This document shows, one piece after another, positions 52,108 through 60,477 of a stretch of 64,000 nucleotides of DNA. Position numbers and translations under genes: made by a program. The DNA is from Bradyrhizobium sp. AZCC 1721. Its GTDB lineage: Bacteria > Pseudomonadota > Alphaproteobacteria > Rhizobiales > Xanthobacteraceae. A model generated the notes under the pieces. That model worked only from the letters and a program-made list of their open reading frames with translations, did not search any database and had not been told where the DNA came from. Location of the stretch: NCBI RefSeq assembly GCF_036924715.1, contig NZ_JAZHSB010000001.1, positions 4,455,001 to 4,519,000 of the forward strand. Direction: 5' to 3'. The number at the start of each line of letters is the position of its first letter. Position 1 is the first letter of the stretch.

Positions 52108-52578
52108 TTACCAGCGATAATGCGAGAAGGCGCGGTTGGCTTCCGCCATCCGGTGCACGTCTTCACGCTTCTTGACGGCGTTTCCCCGGTTGTTCGACGC
52201 GTCGAGCAACTCGGCCGAGAGCCGCTCCGTCATCGTCTTTTCGTTGCGCTCGCGTGCGGCCGTGATCAGCCAGCGAATGCCCAGCGCCTGGCGGCGGACC
52301 GAACGCACTTCGACCGGCACCTGGTAGGTGGCGCCACCGACGCGGCGCGACCGTACTTCGATGGTCGGCATGACGTTTTCCAGCGCCTGCTCGAACACCG
52401 TGAGCGGCCCCTGCTTGGTCTTGGCCTCGATCATGGCGAGCGCGCCATACACGATGTTTTCGGCGGCGGACTTCTTGCCGTCGTACATGATCGAGTTCAT
52501 GAACTTCGTAATGATGATGTTCCCGAACTTCGGATCCGGGTTGACTTCACGCTTTTCGGCAGAATGGCGACGAGACAT
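52108..52578 (-). CDS. rpsG: 30S ribosomal protein S7
   Basis: A 156-residue S7 that nucleates the 30S head: MSRRHSAEKREVNPDPKFGN (20), KFMNSIMYDGKKSAAENIVY (20), and PTIEVRSRRVGGATYQVPVE (20). Starts 15 bases behind rpsL. Confidence 0.97.
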   Translation of the reverse strand: MSRRHSAEKREVNPDPKFGNIIITKFMNSIMYDGKKSAAENIVYGALAMIEAKTKQGPLTVFEQALENVMPTIEVRSRRVGGATYQVPVEVRSVRRQALGIRWLITAARERNEKTMTERLSAELLDASNNRGNAVKKREDVHRMAEANRAFSHYRW

Positions 52579-52593
52579 CGTGTCAGTTCCCGC

Positions 52594-52965
52594 TTATTTC
52601 GGACGCTTCGCGCCGTACTTCGAACGACGCTGCTTACGGTTCTTGACGCCCTGGGTATCGAGGACGCCGCGGAGGATGTGGTAGCGCACGCCGGGCAAGT
52701 CCTTGACGCGGCCGCCGCGGATCATGACCACCGAGTGCTCCTGAAGGTTATGGCCTTCACCCGGGATGTAACCGATCACTTCGAAGCCGTTGGTCAGGCG
52801 CACCTTGGCGACCTTACGAAGCGCCGAGTTCGGCTTCTTCGGGGTCGTGGTGTAGACGCGCGTGCAAACGCCGCGCTTCTGCGGCGACTGCTGCAGCGCC
52901 GGCACCTTCTTGCGCGACTTCTGTACCGTACGCGGATTTGCGATCAGTTGGTTGATCGTCGGCAT
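52594..52965 (-). CDS. rpsL: 30S ribosomal protein S12
   Basis: A 123-residue S12: MPTINQLIANPRTVQKSRKK (20), CTRVYTTTPKKPNSALRKVA (20) and GGRVKDLPGVRYHILRGVLD (20). The lysines of PKKPNS and GRVKDLPG, changed in streptomycin-resistant mutants elsewhere, are the wild type here. The ATG at 52965 has AAGG upstream. First gene of the str operon; the putative promoter is some 420 bases upstream. Confidence 0.97.
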   Translation of the reverse strand: MPTINQLIANPRTVQKSRKKVPALQQSPQKRGVCTRVYTTTPKKPNSALRKVAKVRLTNGFEVIGYIPGEGHNLQEHSVVMIRGGRVKDLPGVRYHILRGVLDTQGVKNRKQRRSKYGAKRPK

Positions 52966-53389
52966 GTCAGCCTTCACCCTTTAGTTCACGCGAAAACCTG
53001 GAATGGCTTTCGTAAATTCTTCTCGGAACTAGCCGTTCCGTTCGGCCCGCCTCACGCGAAAAAAAACATCCGCGCAAAGCGAAATCGCGCCAACCACCCA
53101 TCGCTGGGCGGAAAGCGCTTCGACGCCACAGAGGATCGCGAATTAAGGCCGATCAGCGTTCGCTGTCCGGCCCGCTACCGAGATCATGCACCCGAGTTCA
53201 CTCTCAAGAGGACGTGCTCAAGAGAACTAAAATCGTCCTGGCATTGCCTAGCTATATGATCGACAGCGTTTGAGCGGCATTCGTCGAGGTTGGTGCCCGT
53301 CCAGTACCTTTAGGAATTTCCCATAAGGATTTGAAAGGGTGATCCGTTCCGACGCTGGCGTAGCTCACCGCCTGTCGTTAAGTGGGCGT
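52966..53389 (-). other. Long leader of the str operon, no gene seen
   Basis: About 420 bases between the predicted promoter and rpsL without a supported frame. The sequence is only moderately GC-rich and contains an octa-A tract on the plus strand at 53060-53067. I saw no clear riboswitch or ribosomal-protein binding motif, but a leader this long leaves room for one. Confidence 0.5.
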
Positions 53390-53418
53390 CTTCTATAAGC
53401 GGCGGATAGCTAAGTCAA
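53390..53418 (-). promoter_or_regulatory. Sigma-70-like promoter of the str operon
   Basis: On the minus strand TTGACT (53418-53413), a 17-base spacer and TAGAAG (53395-53390). Strong -35, ideal spacing, moderate -10. It is the best promoter-like sequence upstream of rpsL and compensates for the loss of read-through from rpoC, which is terminated and 7 kb away. Confidence 0.6.
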
Positions 53419-53648
53419 GCAAAACGAGAACGCTGGAAACGCCTATGGCGTCTGCGGATTCGGCGTTTGCCGCGAAATCGGAAAAGCCGAAATGGCGATG
53501 CCCTGCCCTCTTCGGAGCGGATCGAGTCGCATATTTTACCCGGGTAAATACAGCCCGAAACATGATTCCCTGGTTCCAGTTTTCCCCCGGCCGGGCCTCT
53601 CTTTGCCATTCCGAGCGCAAAACGTGCGCAACAAGGCCGGAATTCTTC

Positions 53649-53945
53649 GTGAAGCACACCGATATTGCGATCATCGGCGGCGGCTTCGCCGGTTCGACCG
53701 CGGCCGCCATGCTCGGGCGCGTGGGGCATCAGATCTGTCCATTCGACTTCCGCGTTCGGAAAAATCAGCAGCGACGAGCAGTTCGGCCGCTTCTACCAGA
53801 CCGGAGTCGCCGATTCGGTGCTGCGCTCGGCCACCACGGCGAGAACTGGATCACGCGATTCGGCCACCGAGCGCCAATACGGTATGATGTGTGACGCGCT
53901 AATCGGCGCGGTCCGCGCCGAAGGCGGGCTAATCCTGAAGAACGA
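53649..53945 (+). pseudogene. FAD-dependent oxidoreductase, frameshifted remnant
   Basis: The 5' part encodes a dinucleotide-binding Rossmann motif: HTDIAIIGGGFAGSTAAAML (20), from a GTG at 53649. The similarity then jumps frames. KISSDEQFGRFYQTGVADSV (20) and LRSAT are in the frame of 53665; HHGENWITRFGH lies in a third frame; RQYGMMCDALIGAVRAEGG returns to the second. So at least two or three indels have broken a gene of the tryptophan-halogenase/hydroxylase-like FAD family. The rest is lost; the remnant runs into the 3' end of the MOSC gene on the other strand. Not functional. Confidence 0.75.
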
Positions 53946-54720
53946 TATCGTCACCCGGGCGAACCAGACCCGCCACCAGCACAGCGGCGTAGACGCCGGC
54001 TCTCCCGTCGTGATTCTTTGCTACATACCGCAAAATCTCGGGATTCTCTTCGAGCGACTCCGGATCAATGCTGATCATGCGACAACGGATATCGCGTTCC
54101 AGAATGTGGACCGTCAGTTTCGGACCGATCCGCAGTCGCCGGCCGACGAATTCGTCTTCGGCAAAGCTTTCACCGGAATTGAGATCGACATAGAGGTTTT
54201 CGCGAAAGCGACGCTTGTCGAGCGTCAAGCCCACCTCGCGGCCAATTCCGTCGATCGTCTGGGTTGCAAGCAACGAAAGCGGGCGACAGTCCGTTAGGGC
54301 GCGGTCCGAGCGTATGATGGTCAGGTCGGAAGCGTTGAGCTGATCACCTCCGATCAGACCCAACAGCGCCGGATCGGACGCCGACAGAGTTTTTCCGTTC
54401 GGCGCTTCGATCTCAAGCGCCAGATCTTCGCTAGATGGAAACAGCGGTGTCAGGCCAGGACCGCGGGTTTCTGCATCGGTCAGGTTGCCCGGTACAAGCG
54501 TCAGCTCGGGACGGCGAAACCTCGGGCGAAATCGTAGCATTTCCTTCCTGCTTCGTGCGGTGAGGAATGGAAAGGCCTTGGGCGCGCCCCCATGATGGAC
54601 AGCGTAGAGCCGGTCGCCGAGCACGCCGGCAAAGCTGACATAAGCCTCGGGTAGGGATTCTCCCGGCATGCTCTTTACCGGGTAACGCCAAACGCTTTCA
54701 AGTCGCCCAACAACCTTCAT
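53929..54720 (-). CDS. MOSC-domain protein
   Basis: A 263-residue protein with the MOSC N-terminal beta-barrel domain (LESVWRYPVKSMPGESLPEA, 20, about residues 7-26) and a C-terminal MOSC domain. The conserved cysteine is in ERDIRCRMISIDPES, at about residue 210. MOSC domains occur in molybdenum cofactor sulfurases and mARC/YiiM-type molybdoenzymes; the cysteine coordinates or carries the sulfur or cofactor. The protein is stand-alone, without an aminotransferase-like NifS domain, so it is closer to the mARC-type enzymes that reduce N-hydroxylated compounds. Its 3' end abuts the FAD remnant; the ABC exporter is 41 bases upstream. Confidence 0.85.
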   Translation of the reverse strand: MKVVGRLESVWRYPVKSMPGESLPEAYVSFAGVLGDRLYAVHHGGAPKAFPFLTARSRKEMLRFRPRFRRPELTLVPGNLTDAETRGPGLTPLFPSSEDLALEIEAPNGKTLSASDPALLGLIGGDQLNASDLTIIRSDRALTDCRPLSLLATQTIDGIGREVGLTLDKRRFRENLYVDLNSGESFAEDEFVGRRLRIGPKLTVHILERDIRCRMISIDPESLEENPEILRYVAKNHDGRAGVYAAVLVAGLVRPGDDIVLQD

Positions 54721-54761
54721 TACAATTCTCGTCTGACATTTCCTGATCGCGGCAGTCTGGA

Positions 54762-56780
54762 CTACTCATCGTCATCATCATCGTCGTCTTCGTTGTCGAC
54801 GTCGGCCTGAGCGGCGGCGTTATACGGCGTGTGGCCCTGGTCGTCCCAGAGCTTGCGATAGACGCCGTTGGCCGCGAGCAACTGCGCATGCGAGCCGCGC
54901 TCAATTGCCTTGCCGCCTGAAATCACGATGATCTCGTCCATCTCGACCACCGACGTCAGCCGGTGGGTCGACCAGATCATGGTGCGTCCTTCCGCCACCT
55001 TCATCAGCGTGCGGTTGATCGCGGCTTCCGTGGTTTGGTCGAGTGCCGAGGTCGCTTCATCGAGCAGCAGCAGCGAGGGATTGCGGATGATGGCGCGCGC
55101 GATCGCGATGCGCTGGCGCTGGCCGCCGGACAGCGTGTCGCCGCGCTCGCCGACCGGCGTGTCGTATTTCTGCGGCAGGCTCATGATGTAGCGGTGAATC
55201 TCGGCCTTGCGCGCGGCTTCCTCGACCTCCTTGTCGGTGGCGCCTTCCTTGCCAAGCCGGATGTTCTCGCGGATCGACATGTTGAACAGCATGTTGTCCT
55301 GGAACACGACGGCCATGCCTCCGCGCAGCGACTCGCGGGTCACGCGGCGGATATCGACGCCGTCGATCGCCACCCGCCCCTCGTCCGGCGTGTAAAGACG
55401 CAGGATCAGGTTGAGCAGCGTGCTCTTGCCCGAGCCGCTCGGCCCCACGATCGCGATGCGCTTGCCGACATCGAGCTTGAGGCTGAAATTGTCGAGCACC
55501 GGCGTCTCGCTGCCTTCGTAGGCAAAGGTGACGCGCTCGAAGGTGATGTCGTTGGTGATCGGCGGCAAATCCGGCGCGCCCGGCCGGTCGGCGCCGCGGG
55601 TCGGCTCATCCAGCAGTTCCTGGATGTGCCGCACGGCCGCCGCCGACTGGATCGACACCGGGATGAAATGCATCAAATGGGCGATGTTGTAGGACACCTC
55701 CCAGAACGCGCTCTCGAAGGTGACGAAGGTGCCGATGGTGATCTGGCCCTTGGTGGCGAGATAGGCGCCGATCGCCAGCACCACGAGATGCAGCAGCAGC
55801 ACCGAAATGGTGACGGTGCGCTCCACCATGGTTGACAGGAACACGGCGGACGCCGTCTTGATGCGCACATCCTGGTTGCGCATGGTGAACCAGCCGAGCG
55901 TGCGCCGCTGCAGGCTGAACGCCTTGATCACGGCCTGCGCAGCCACGTTTTCCTGCACCGTGCCGAGCAGTGCCGCTTCATTAAGCTTCTGCTCGTAATT
56001 CGCCTGCACCGCCTTCGGCGTCAGGATTCGCGGCCCGATCAGCGTGATCGGGAATACCAGGAGGGCGACCGCCGCGAGCTGCCAGTTCAAAAACAGCATC
56101 AGGATGATGCCGGCGACCAGTTCCAGGAACGGCAAAGCGGCGCTGTTGGCGAACGTCTTGACCGAGCCCTCAAAGGCCGCGAGGTCGATCGAGAAGCGCG
56201 AGAGGATTTCGCCGCGCTTGGTGCGGGCAAAATACGACGCTGGCAGGTTCTGAACGTGCTCGAACAGCCGCGTCCGCACATCGGCAATGACGCACGCTGC
56301 CAGCCGCGCATCCCAGCGCTCGTACCAGACCGCGATGATCGAGGTGATGATACCGGCGACCGCGAGCACGCCGAGAATCTTGTAGAGCGCCTGAAAATCC
56401 TCTTCGCCCAGCGCATCGTCGATCAGGAATTTCAGGCTCAACGGCATGATGACGTTGAACAGTGTCTCGACGAGAACGCCGAAGGTCACGAAGACGAGCA
56501 GCTTCCTGTAATTGCCCAGATACGGCTTGACGAAGCCGTAGAAGGTCGCCAGCGCGCCGGCGGCTTCCTTGGCGGTGAAAACGACGAGGTCCTCGTCATC
56601 ATCATCGTCGTCGAGCTCGATCTCGTCCTCTTCGTCGTCCTTGTCAGCATCGGGGGCGATGCCGGCCGCCTTACCACCGGCAACGGGTGCAGCAGCCCCG
56701 GCCGCGAGCTTCTTCGCAAGCTCAGGATCGTCCGCCGGCGCGGGATTCTGATCATCCGAGGACGGAGGCTTGGGCGCCAT
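54762..56780 (-). CDS. ABC exporter half-transporter with acidic tails
   Basis: A 672-residue MsbA/LmrA-type fusion of membrane and ATPase domains. Six helices lie between about 90 and 345 (for example LLVFVTFGVLVETLFNVIMP). The nucleotide-binding domain has Walker A GPSGSGKST (446-454), the signature LSGGQ (550-554), Walker B LLLLDEATSALD (570-581) and switch His606. The catalytic Glu is present. The exporter probably works as a homodimer. Unusual: an N-terminal extension of about 65 residues rich in Ala/Pro and then Asp/Glu (IELDDDDDDEDL), and a C-terminal Asp run (NEDDDDDDDE). The transported substrate is unknown; neighbours are a MOSC gene and, upstream, the FAD/methyltransferase fusion. 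Confidence 0.92.
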   Translation of the reverse strand: MAPKPPSSDDQNPAPADDPELAKKLAAGAAAPVAGGKAAGIAPDADKDDEEDEIELDDDDDDEDLVVFTAKEAAGALATFYGFVKPYLGNYRKLLVFVTFGVLVETLFNVIMPLSLKFLIDDALGEEDFQALYKILGVLAVAGIITSIIAVWYERWDARLAACVIADVRTRLFEHVQNLPASYFARTKRGEILSRFSIDLAAFEGSVKTFANSAALPFLELVAGIILMLFLNWQLAAVALLVFPITLIGPRILTPKAVQANYEQKLNEAALLGTVQENVAAQAVIKAFSLQRRTLGWFTMRNQDVRIKTASAVFLSTMVERTVTISVLLLHLVVLAIGAYLATKGQITIGTFVTFESAFWEVSYNIAHLMHFIPVSIQSAAAVRHIQELLDEPTRGADRPGAPDLPPITNDITFERVTFAYEGSETPVLDNFSLKLDVGKRIAIVGPSGSGKSTLLNLILRLYTPDEGRVAIDGVDIRRVTRESLRGGMAVVFQDNMLFNMSIRENIRLGKEGATDKEVEEAARKAEIHRYIMSLPQKYDTPVGERGDTLSGGQRQRIAIARAIIRNPSLLLLDEATSALDQTTEAAINRTLMKVAEGRTMIWSTHRLTSVVEMDEIIVISGGKAIERGSHAQLLAANGVYRKLWDDQGHTPYNAAAQADVDNEDDDDDDDE

Positions 56781-56941
56781 GAAACCAACCGATGCTGCAC
56801 GGCCGGCATGACCGCAAATCGAACGCGGCAGCGGCGGGCGCTACCGCAAGGATTCTATGCGATCGGGATCAATTCGGCAAACATTGGCGTGACCGGCCCT
56901 GCTTCAGCGGAGCGGTCACGCTCAATACAACCAGTCAGTGC

Positions 56942-58996
56942 TCAATCGTCCGATTCGACCTTGTCAAAAAACGAATAGCGCAGGCTGTCGGCGTCGGCAT
57001 ACCACCGCCCCGGCCCCTTGTTGGCAGCCAGCGTCGCTGCCCATACCGCATCGGTGCAGTCGCGCCGGTGCATCGAGAGGTCGAATCCGTTGCCGAAGAA
57101 TAATTCAGACCATTCCCACCAGGTGCCGAGCTTCTTCACGCCGCGCAACAGATCGTAACGGTCGATCAGTGCAGGGGCCATGTCCGACGTCACCGACCCG
57201 AACACCAGGCCGGTCTTCACGACGCGGTTCAGTTCGCGCACCGCCCGCGGGACCTGCTTTTCGGCGACATGACACAGACTGGTCTCGAACACGAAATCGA
57301 ACTCGTCGTCCTTGAACGGCATGTCGACGATCGAGCCGAGCTTGTTGAACTTCTTCAGCGCCGTCGGCGTCTTGGCGTGAATCGCCCGGTTGTTCTCGAT
57401 ACCCCAGGCATCGATGCCGCGCTCGCGCAGCGCGCCCACCAACTCCCCGCTGGCGGAGCCGGCGACCAGGAGCTTGTAACCCTTGGTCCTGCTCCAGACG
57501 ATCTTGATGAGTTCCGTCAGATAGGCCGGATCGGTAAACTGGCTCCAGACTTCGCTGTAGGGGCCCAGCCCGCGGTAATTCTCGAAATAGCTGCGATCGA
57601 TCTTGTCGGGCGATACCTCGCCCTGTTGCGCACGCGCGCGGCGCAACCGCATCATCTCGGTCAAAATGATGTCGGTGGCGGCGTCGGAGGAATCGAGCAG
57701 CCCGTTCAGCGTCGAATCGAAAAGATAATCGCCGACCACCACGATTCCCGGATGCTGCTTCGGCTCGGGGCGATGGTTGGTCATGACGTCGCGCACCGGC
57801 AGGCCGCCGGGCAGCGCATTCACCGACGACAGCCAGCGGTGAATCTTGCCTTCCAGGAAATGATCGCGGGCGTTGCCGAACGAAGCCGGCAGCGACTTGA
57901 TGGCGGCATCGATCAGTTCCTGATCGCTGAGATTGGCAAATGCCAGTGCGTCCGAGCCCGCGATCAGCCAGTTGAGCACGCCGTGCCTGCCGACGTCGTG
58001 GCGGGCGCCCTCGTTGTAGACGCAGCAGCCGCCGAACGCTTCCGACATGAACCAGGCGCCCGGGATCTTCTCGCCCCAGAACGGTTCGTCGAACAGGATC
58101 GAGACCCGCAAGTAATGCGCCGGACGGTCGAAATAGGCGACGTGCTTAACCATCGACTTGCGCAATTCCTCGCCGTCCCAGCCCATGGTGGCGAGCCAGG
58201 AATGCGGCAGACACATCAAGACCAGATCGAAATCCCGTGTCTCGGGGCCCTTCCCGTTCATCATGTTGAGCTGATAGCGGCCGGCAGCGGTTTTTCCGAC
58301 CCTCAGCACGCGGTGATTGAGCTGGATGTCAGCGTCGACTTCCGAGCGCAGGCATTCGATCAACTGCTCATTGCCGTTCTGGATCGAGTACAGGCCGATA
58401 TAGCCGTCGATGTCCATCACGAAATTCTTCAGCGCATTCAGGCCGTTGGTGTTGTGGGCCTCGGTTGCGATATCCGAGCGCGCCATCACCTTGAAGAAGC
58501 GTTTGGCCGTGGGATCGTCGACTTCCTTGTCGAGCACTTCCTCGCAGGTCATGTAGGCCCAGGGATGCTCGTTATCGTGGGCGCCGACACCCTCGTAATA
58601 TTCGATCGGCGACACCAGGTCGGCGCAGCGCTTGCGGAACGCCTCGATCGCAGCCGCGGTCTTCTCGCCATACTTGCGGCGCATGCCCGGCACGTCGTTG
58701 AGCAGCACGCCGTCGAGGTGCACCTGCTCGGCGTCCATCGGAATCGTCTGCAATCCGAAATGCTGGATCAGCTCCCGTAAGGGATCTGGGCCGGTCATCG
58801 AATAATCGTAGATTTCGGCGACGCCTGCTTCATACATGGCCGGCGCGGAATCGAATTTGCGCGAGACGATCTTGCCGCCGACCCGGTCGGACGCCTCGTA
58901 AATCGTGACGCGGCAGAGATCGCCAAGCTTTTTCTTCAAATACCAGGCGCTCATCAAGCCGCCTGGGCCGCCCCCAACGATTGCAAGATCCAACAT
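56942..58996 (-). CDS. FAD amine-oxidase-type protein fused to a methyltransferase
   Basis: A 684-residue two-domain protein. Residues 1-450 are an FAD-dependent amine oxidase/desaturase-like domain: Rossmann motif IVGGGPGGLMSAWYL (6-20), then ASDRVGGKIVSRKF and the second FAD contact GDYLFDSTLNGLLDSSDAAT (422-441). Residues about 470-660 are a class I SAM-dependent methyltransferase-like domain: KLLVAGSASGELVGAL (508-523; the usual GxGxG is degenerate) and VDMPFKDDEFDFVFETSLCH (20). The start is the ATG at 58996 with GGA 7 bases upstream; a longer frame to 59032 is possible. Such fusions act on carotenoid-, polyketide- or lipid-like substrates; the product is unknown. It sits between the ABC exporter and the LuxR-type regulator. 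Confidence 0.85.
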   Translation of the reverse strand: MLDLAIVGGGPGGLMSAWYLKKKLGDLCRVTIYEASDRVGGKIVSRKFDSAPAMYEAGVAEIYDYSMTGPDPLRELIQHFGLQTIPMDAEQVHLDGVLLNDVPGMRRKYGEKTAAAIEAFRKRCADLVSPIEYYEGVGAHDNEHPWAYMTCEEVLDKEVDDPTAKRFFKVMARSDIATEAHNTNGLNALKNFVMDIDGYIGLYSIQNGNEQLIECLRSEVDADIQLNHRVLRVGKTAAGRYQLNMMNGKGPETRDFDLVLMCLPHSWLATMGWDGEELRKSMVKHVAYFDRPAHYLRVSILFDEPFWGEKIPGAWFMSEAFGGCCVYNEGARHDVGRHGVLNWLIAGSDALAFANLSDQELIDAAIKSLPASFGNARDHFLEGKIHRWLSSVNALPGGLPVRDVMTNHRPEPKQHPGIVVVGDYLFDSTLNGLLDSSDAATDIILTEMMRLRRARAQQGEVSPDKIDRSYFENYRGLGPYSEVWSQFTDPAYLTELIKIVWSRTKGYKLLVAGSASGELVGALRERGIDAWGIENNRAIHAKTPTALKKFNKLGSIVDMPFKDDEFDFVFETSLCHVAEKQVPRAVRELNRVVKTGLVFGSVTSDMAPALIDRYDLLRGVKKLGTWWEWSELFFGNGFDLSMHRRDCTDAVWAATLAANKGPGRWYADADSLRYSFFDKVESDD

Positions 58997-59132
58997 GTAA
59001 GTTCCGTCGCCCCTCCGCCGCCCCCTCCCCAAAGGAGGCGCCGGTCTAAACTAAATTACCAAAAGCCCTTTTCACCCTGAAGGGAAGATGAACAAAGCAG
59101 GTCCTCGCACCGCAACAAAGAAAGAAAGCAGC

Positions 59133-59159
59133 AAAAAGGCCGCCTTGCGCCGGCCTTTT
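59133..59159. terminator. Terminator between LuxR-type regulator and fusion gene
   Basis: AAAAGGCCG and CGGCCTTTT pair perfectly around CCTTGCGC, with A/T runs on either side. It lies downstream of the LuxR-type gene and upstream of the FAD/methyltransferase gene, so those genes have separate transcripts. Confidence 0.75.
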
Positions 59160-59232
59160 GTCCTCGCACCGTATTCTTGCGGGGTCTCATTCTGCCGGCC
59201 GTTTCGCCTCCGGAGCTGCACGGCGCGGTTGT

Positions 59233-60330
59233 CTAACTCCCACGAAACGCCTTGCCGGCGAGCAGGCTGACAAGTTCCTGCTGGCGTGACAGACCGGTCT
59301 TCGATAGCACGGCCTTGAGCTGGCTGCGCACCGTCTCCCGATTGACGCCCGTCGCATCCGCAAGCGCATCGATGGTGACAGCCTGGCCAATGCCCCGCGC
59401 CACGCGCGCCTCCGCCGGCGTCAGGTCGAACAAGCCTTGCAGGACTTCCGCCGTCGGCACCACGGCGCGATCGACCGGCGTCACCACCAATAGCGCGGTG
59501 GCCTGGGTGAAGATATCGCGCGCATCGCCGCGCACGGGGATCACATGTAGCACCATCGGCACGCGGTCTGCCGTCGCAGCGATCGGTATCGATTTGACGG
59601 TACGACCATCAGCAAGAGACCGCGGACCGAGCGCTTCCGCAAGCAGCGCGTCCGCCGCGACATCCGTCATCGTGACGCGCTCGATACGATCCTGAAACAG
59701 CGAAGGGACCAGCGCTTCGAACAGACCGTTTGCGGCGAACATCTGGCCGCGCCCGCGCAACACCGCGCCTGGCAGGCCAAGCACCTGCAACGCGTCAGCC
59801 TGCGCACGGGCGCGCTCGAAGCCGATGCGGTTTGCCGCAAGCGAAGCCCGGGCCAGATGGGGACGCAATCCATCCAGCAAGGCGACGACTTCGCGCGGCA
59901 CCGGGCCATGATCCTGATGCCGCGGCATCACGATCGCAATTGAATCGCCGCTCGGCATCGGAATGATCGTCCCGGCGCGGTAGCCAAGGCCGTGCTTGCG
60001 GTAAAAGTTGCAATAGACGTCGTTGGTCGCAATCTCCTCCTCCGAGAGGAGATCATAGTCAGTGACGAAGCCTGCATGATTGAGGGCAATGGCGCGCGGC
60101 AGATTTGGATCGCGTTCGCTCCATCCCTCTCCCATGAACACCGGCATGAGCTGGTCATATTCGACAGAATTGACCGCGCTCGTGTAGCCATCGCGCACGC
60201 CGAACAGAAAGCCGCCGTTGCCGCCGATCGCTGCGCTGAGTTCGCCGAGCACAGCCGGCCAAAGCGACGGAATGAGCCCCGCCTCGTAAATGCGGTCGAT
60301 CAGGGGTTCAGAATGAGCCGAGCCGCTCAT
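59233..60330 (-). CDS. LuxR-type helix-turn-helix regulator with sensor-like domain
   Basis: A 365-residue regulator. The C-terminal LuxR/GerE helix-turn-helix is at about 300-360: FDLTPAEARVARGIGQAVTI (20), DALADATGVNRETVRSQLK and TGLSRQQELVSLL. The N-terminal 280 residues are a large sensor region (PAS/GAF-like) without a receiver-domain phosphorylation site, so it is not a response regulator. The ATG at 60330 lacks a good ribosome-binding site. It lies next to the FAD/methyltransferase fusion and ABC exporter on the same strand but is separated from them by a terminator. It may control that cluster; this is inferred from position only. Confidence 0.8.
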   Translation of the reverse strand: MSGSAHSEPLIDRIYEAGLIPSLWPAVLGELSAAIGGNGGFLFGVRDGYTSAVNSVEYDQLMPVFMGEGWSERDPNLPRAIALNHAGFVTDYDLLSEEEIATNDVYCNFYRKHGLGYRAGTIIPMPSGDSIAIVMPRHQDHGPVPREVVALLDGLRPHLARASLAANRIGFERARAQADALQVLGLPGAVLRGRGQMFAANGLFEALVPSLFQDRIERVTMTDVAADALLAEALGPRSLADGRTVKSIPIAATADRVPMVLHVIPVRGDARDIFTQATALLVVTPVDRAVVPTAEVLQGLFDLTPAEARVARGIGQAVTIDALADATGVNRETVRSQLKAVLSKTGLSRQQELVSLLAGKAFRGS

Positions 60331-60423
60331 GGGGAATTGCAAACATTACCGTTATGGCAGGAGGCCATTTCCTGACTTGATAGCAGCGGTCACCCATCCG
60401 GGTGAAGCAATATCCTCGCTCGC

Positions 60424-60456
60424 AAAAAGAAAAAGCCGGCTTCGCAGCCGGCTTTC
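60424..60456 (-). terminator. Terminator of rpoC
   Basis: AGCCGGCT (60434-60441) and its identical palindromic partner (60446-60453) flank TCGC; on the minus strand the stem is followed by a TTTTTCTTTTT run. It lies 22 bases beyond the rpoC stop. It isolates rpoBC from the str operon, with which it is contiguous in many bacteria. Confidence 0.88.
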
Positions 60457-60477
60457 CTGTTGATTGGCGTGGAACCC

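Noticed and set aside
57269..58780. 503-codon plus-strand frame opposite the FAD/methyltransferase fusion
   Set aside because: Shadow of the minus-strand gene; the minus-strand product has clear FAD motifs.
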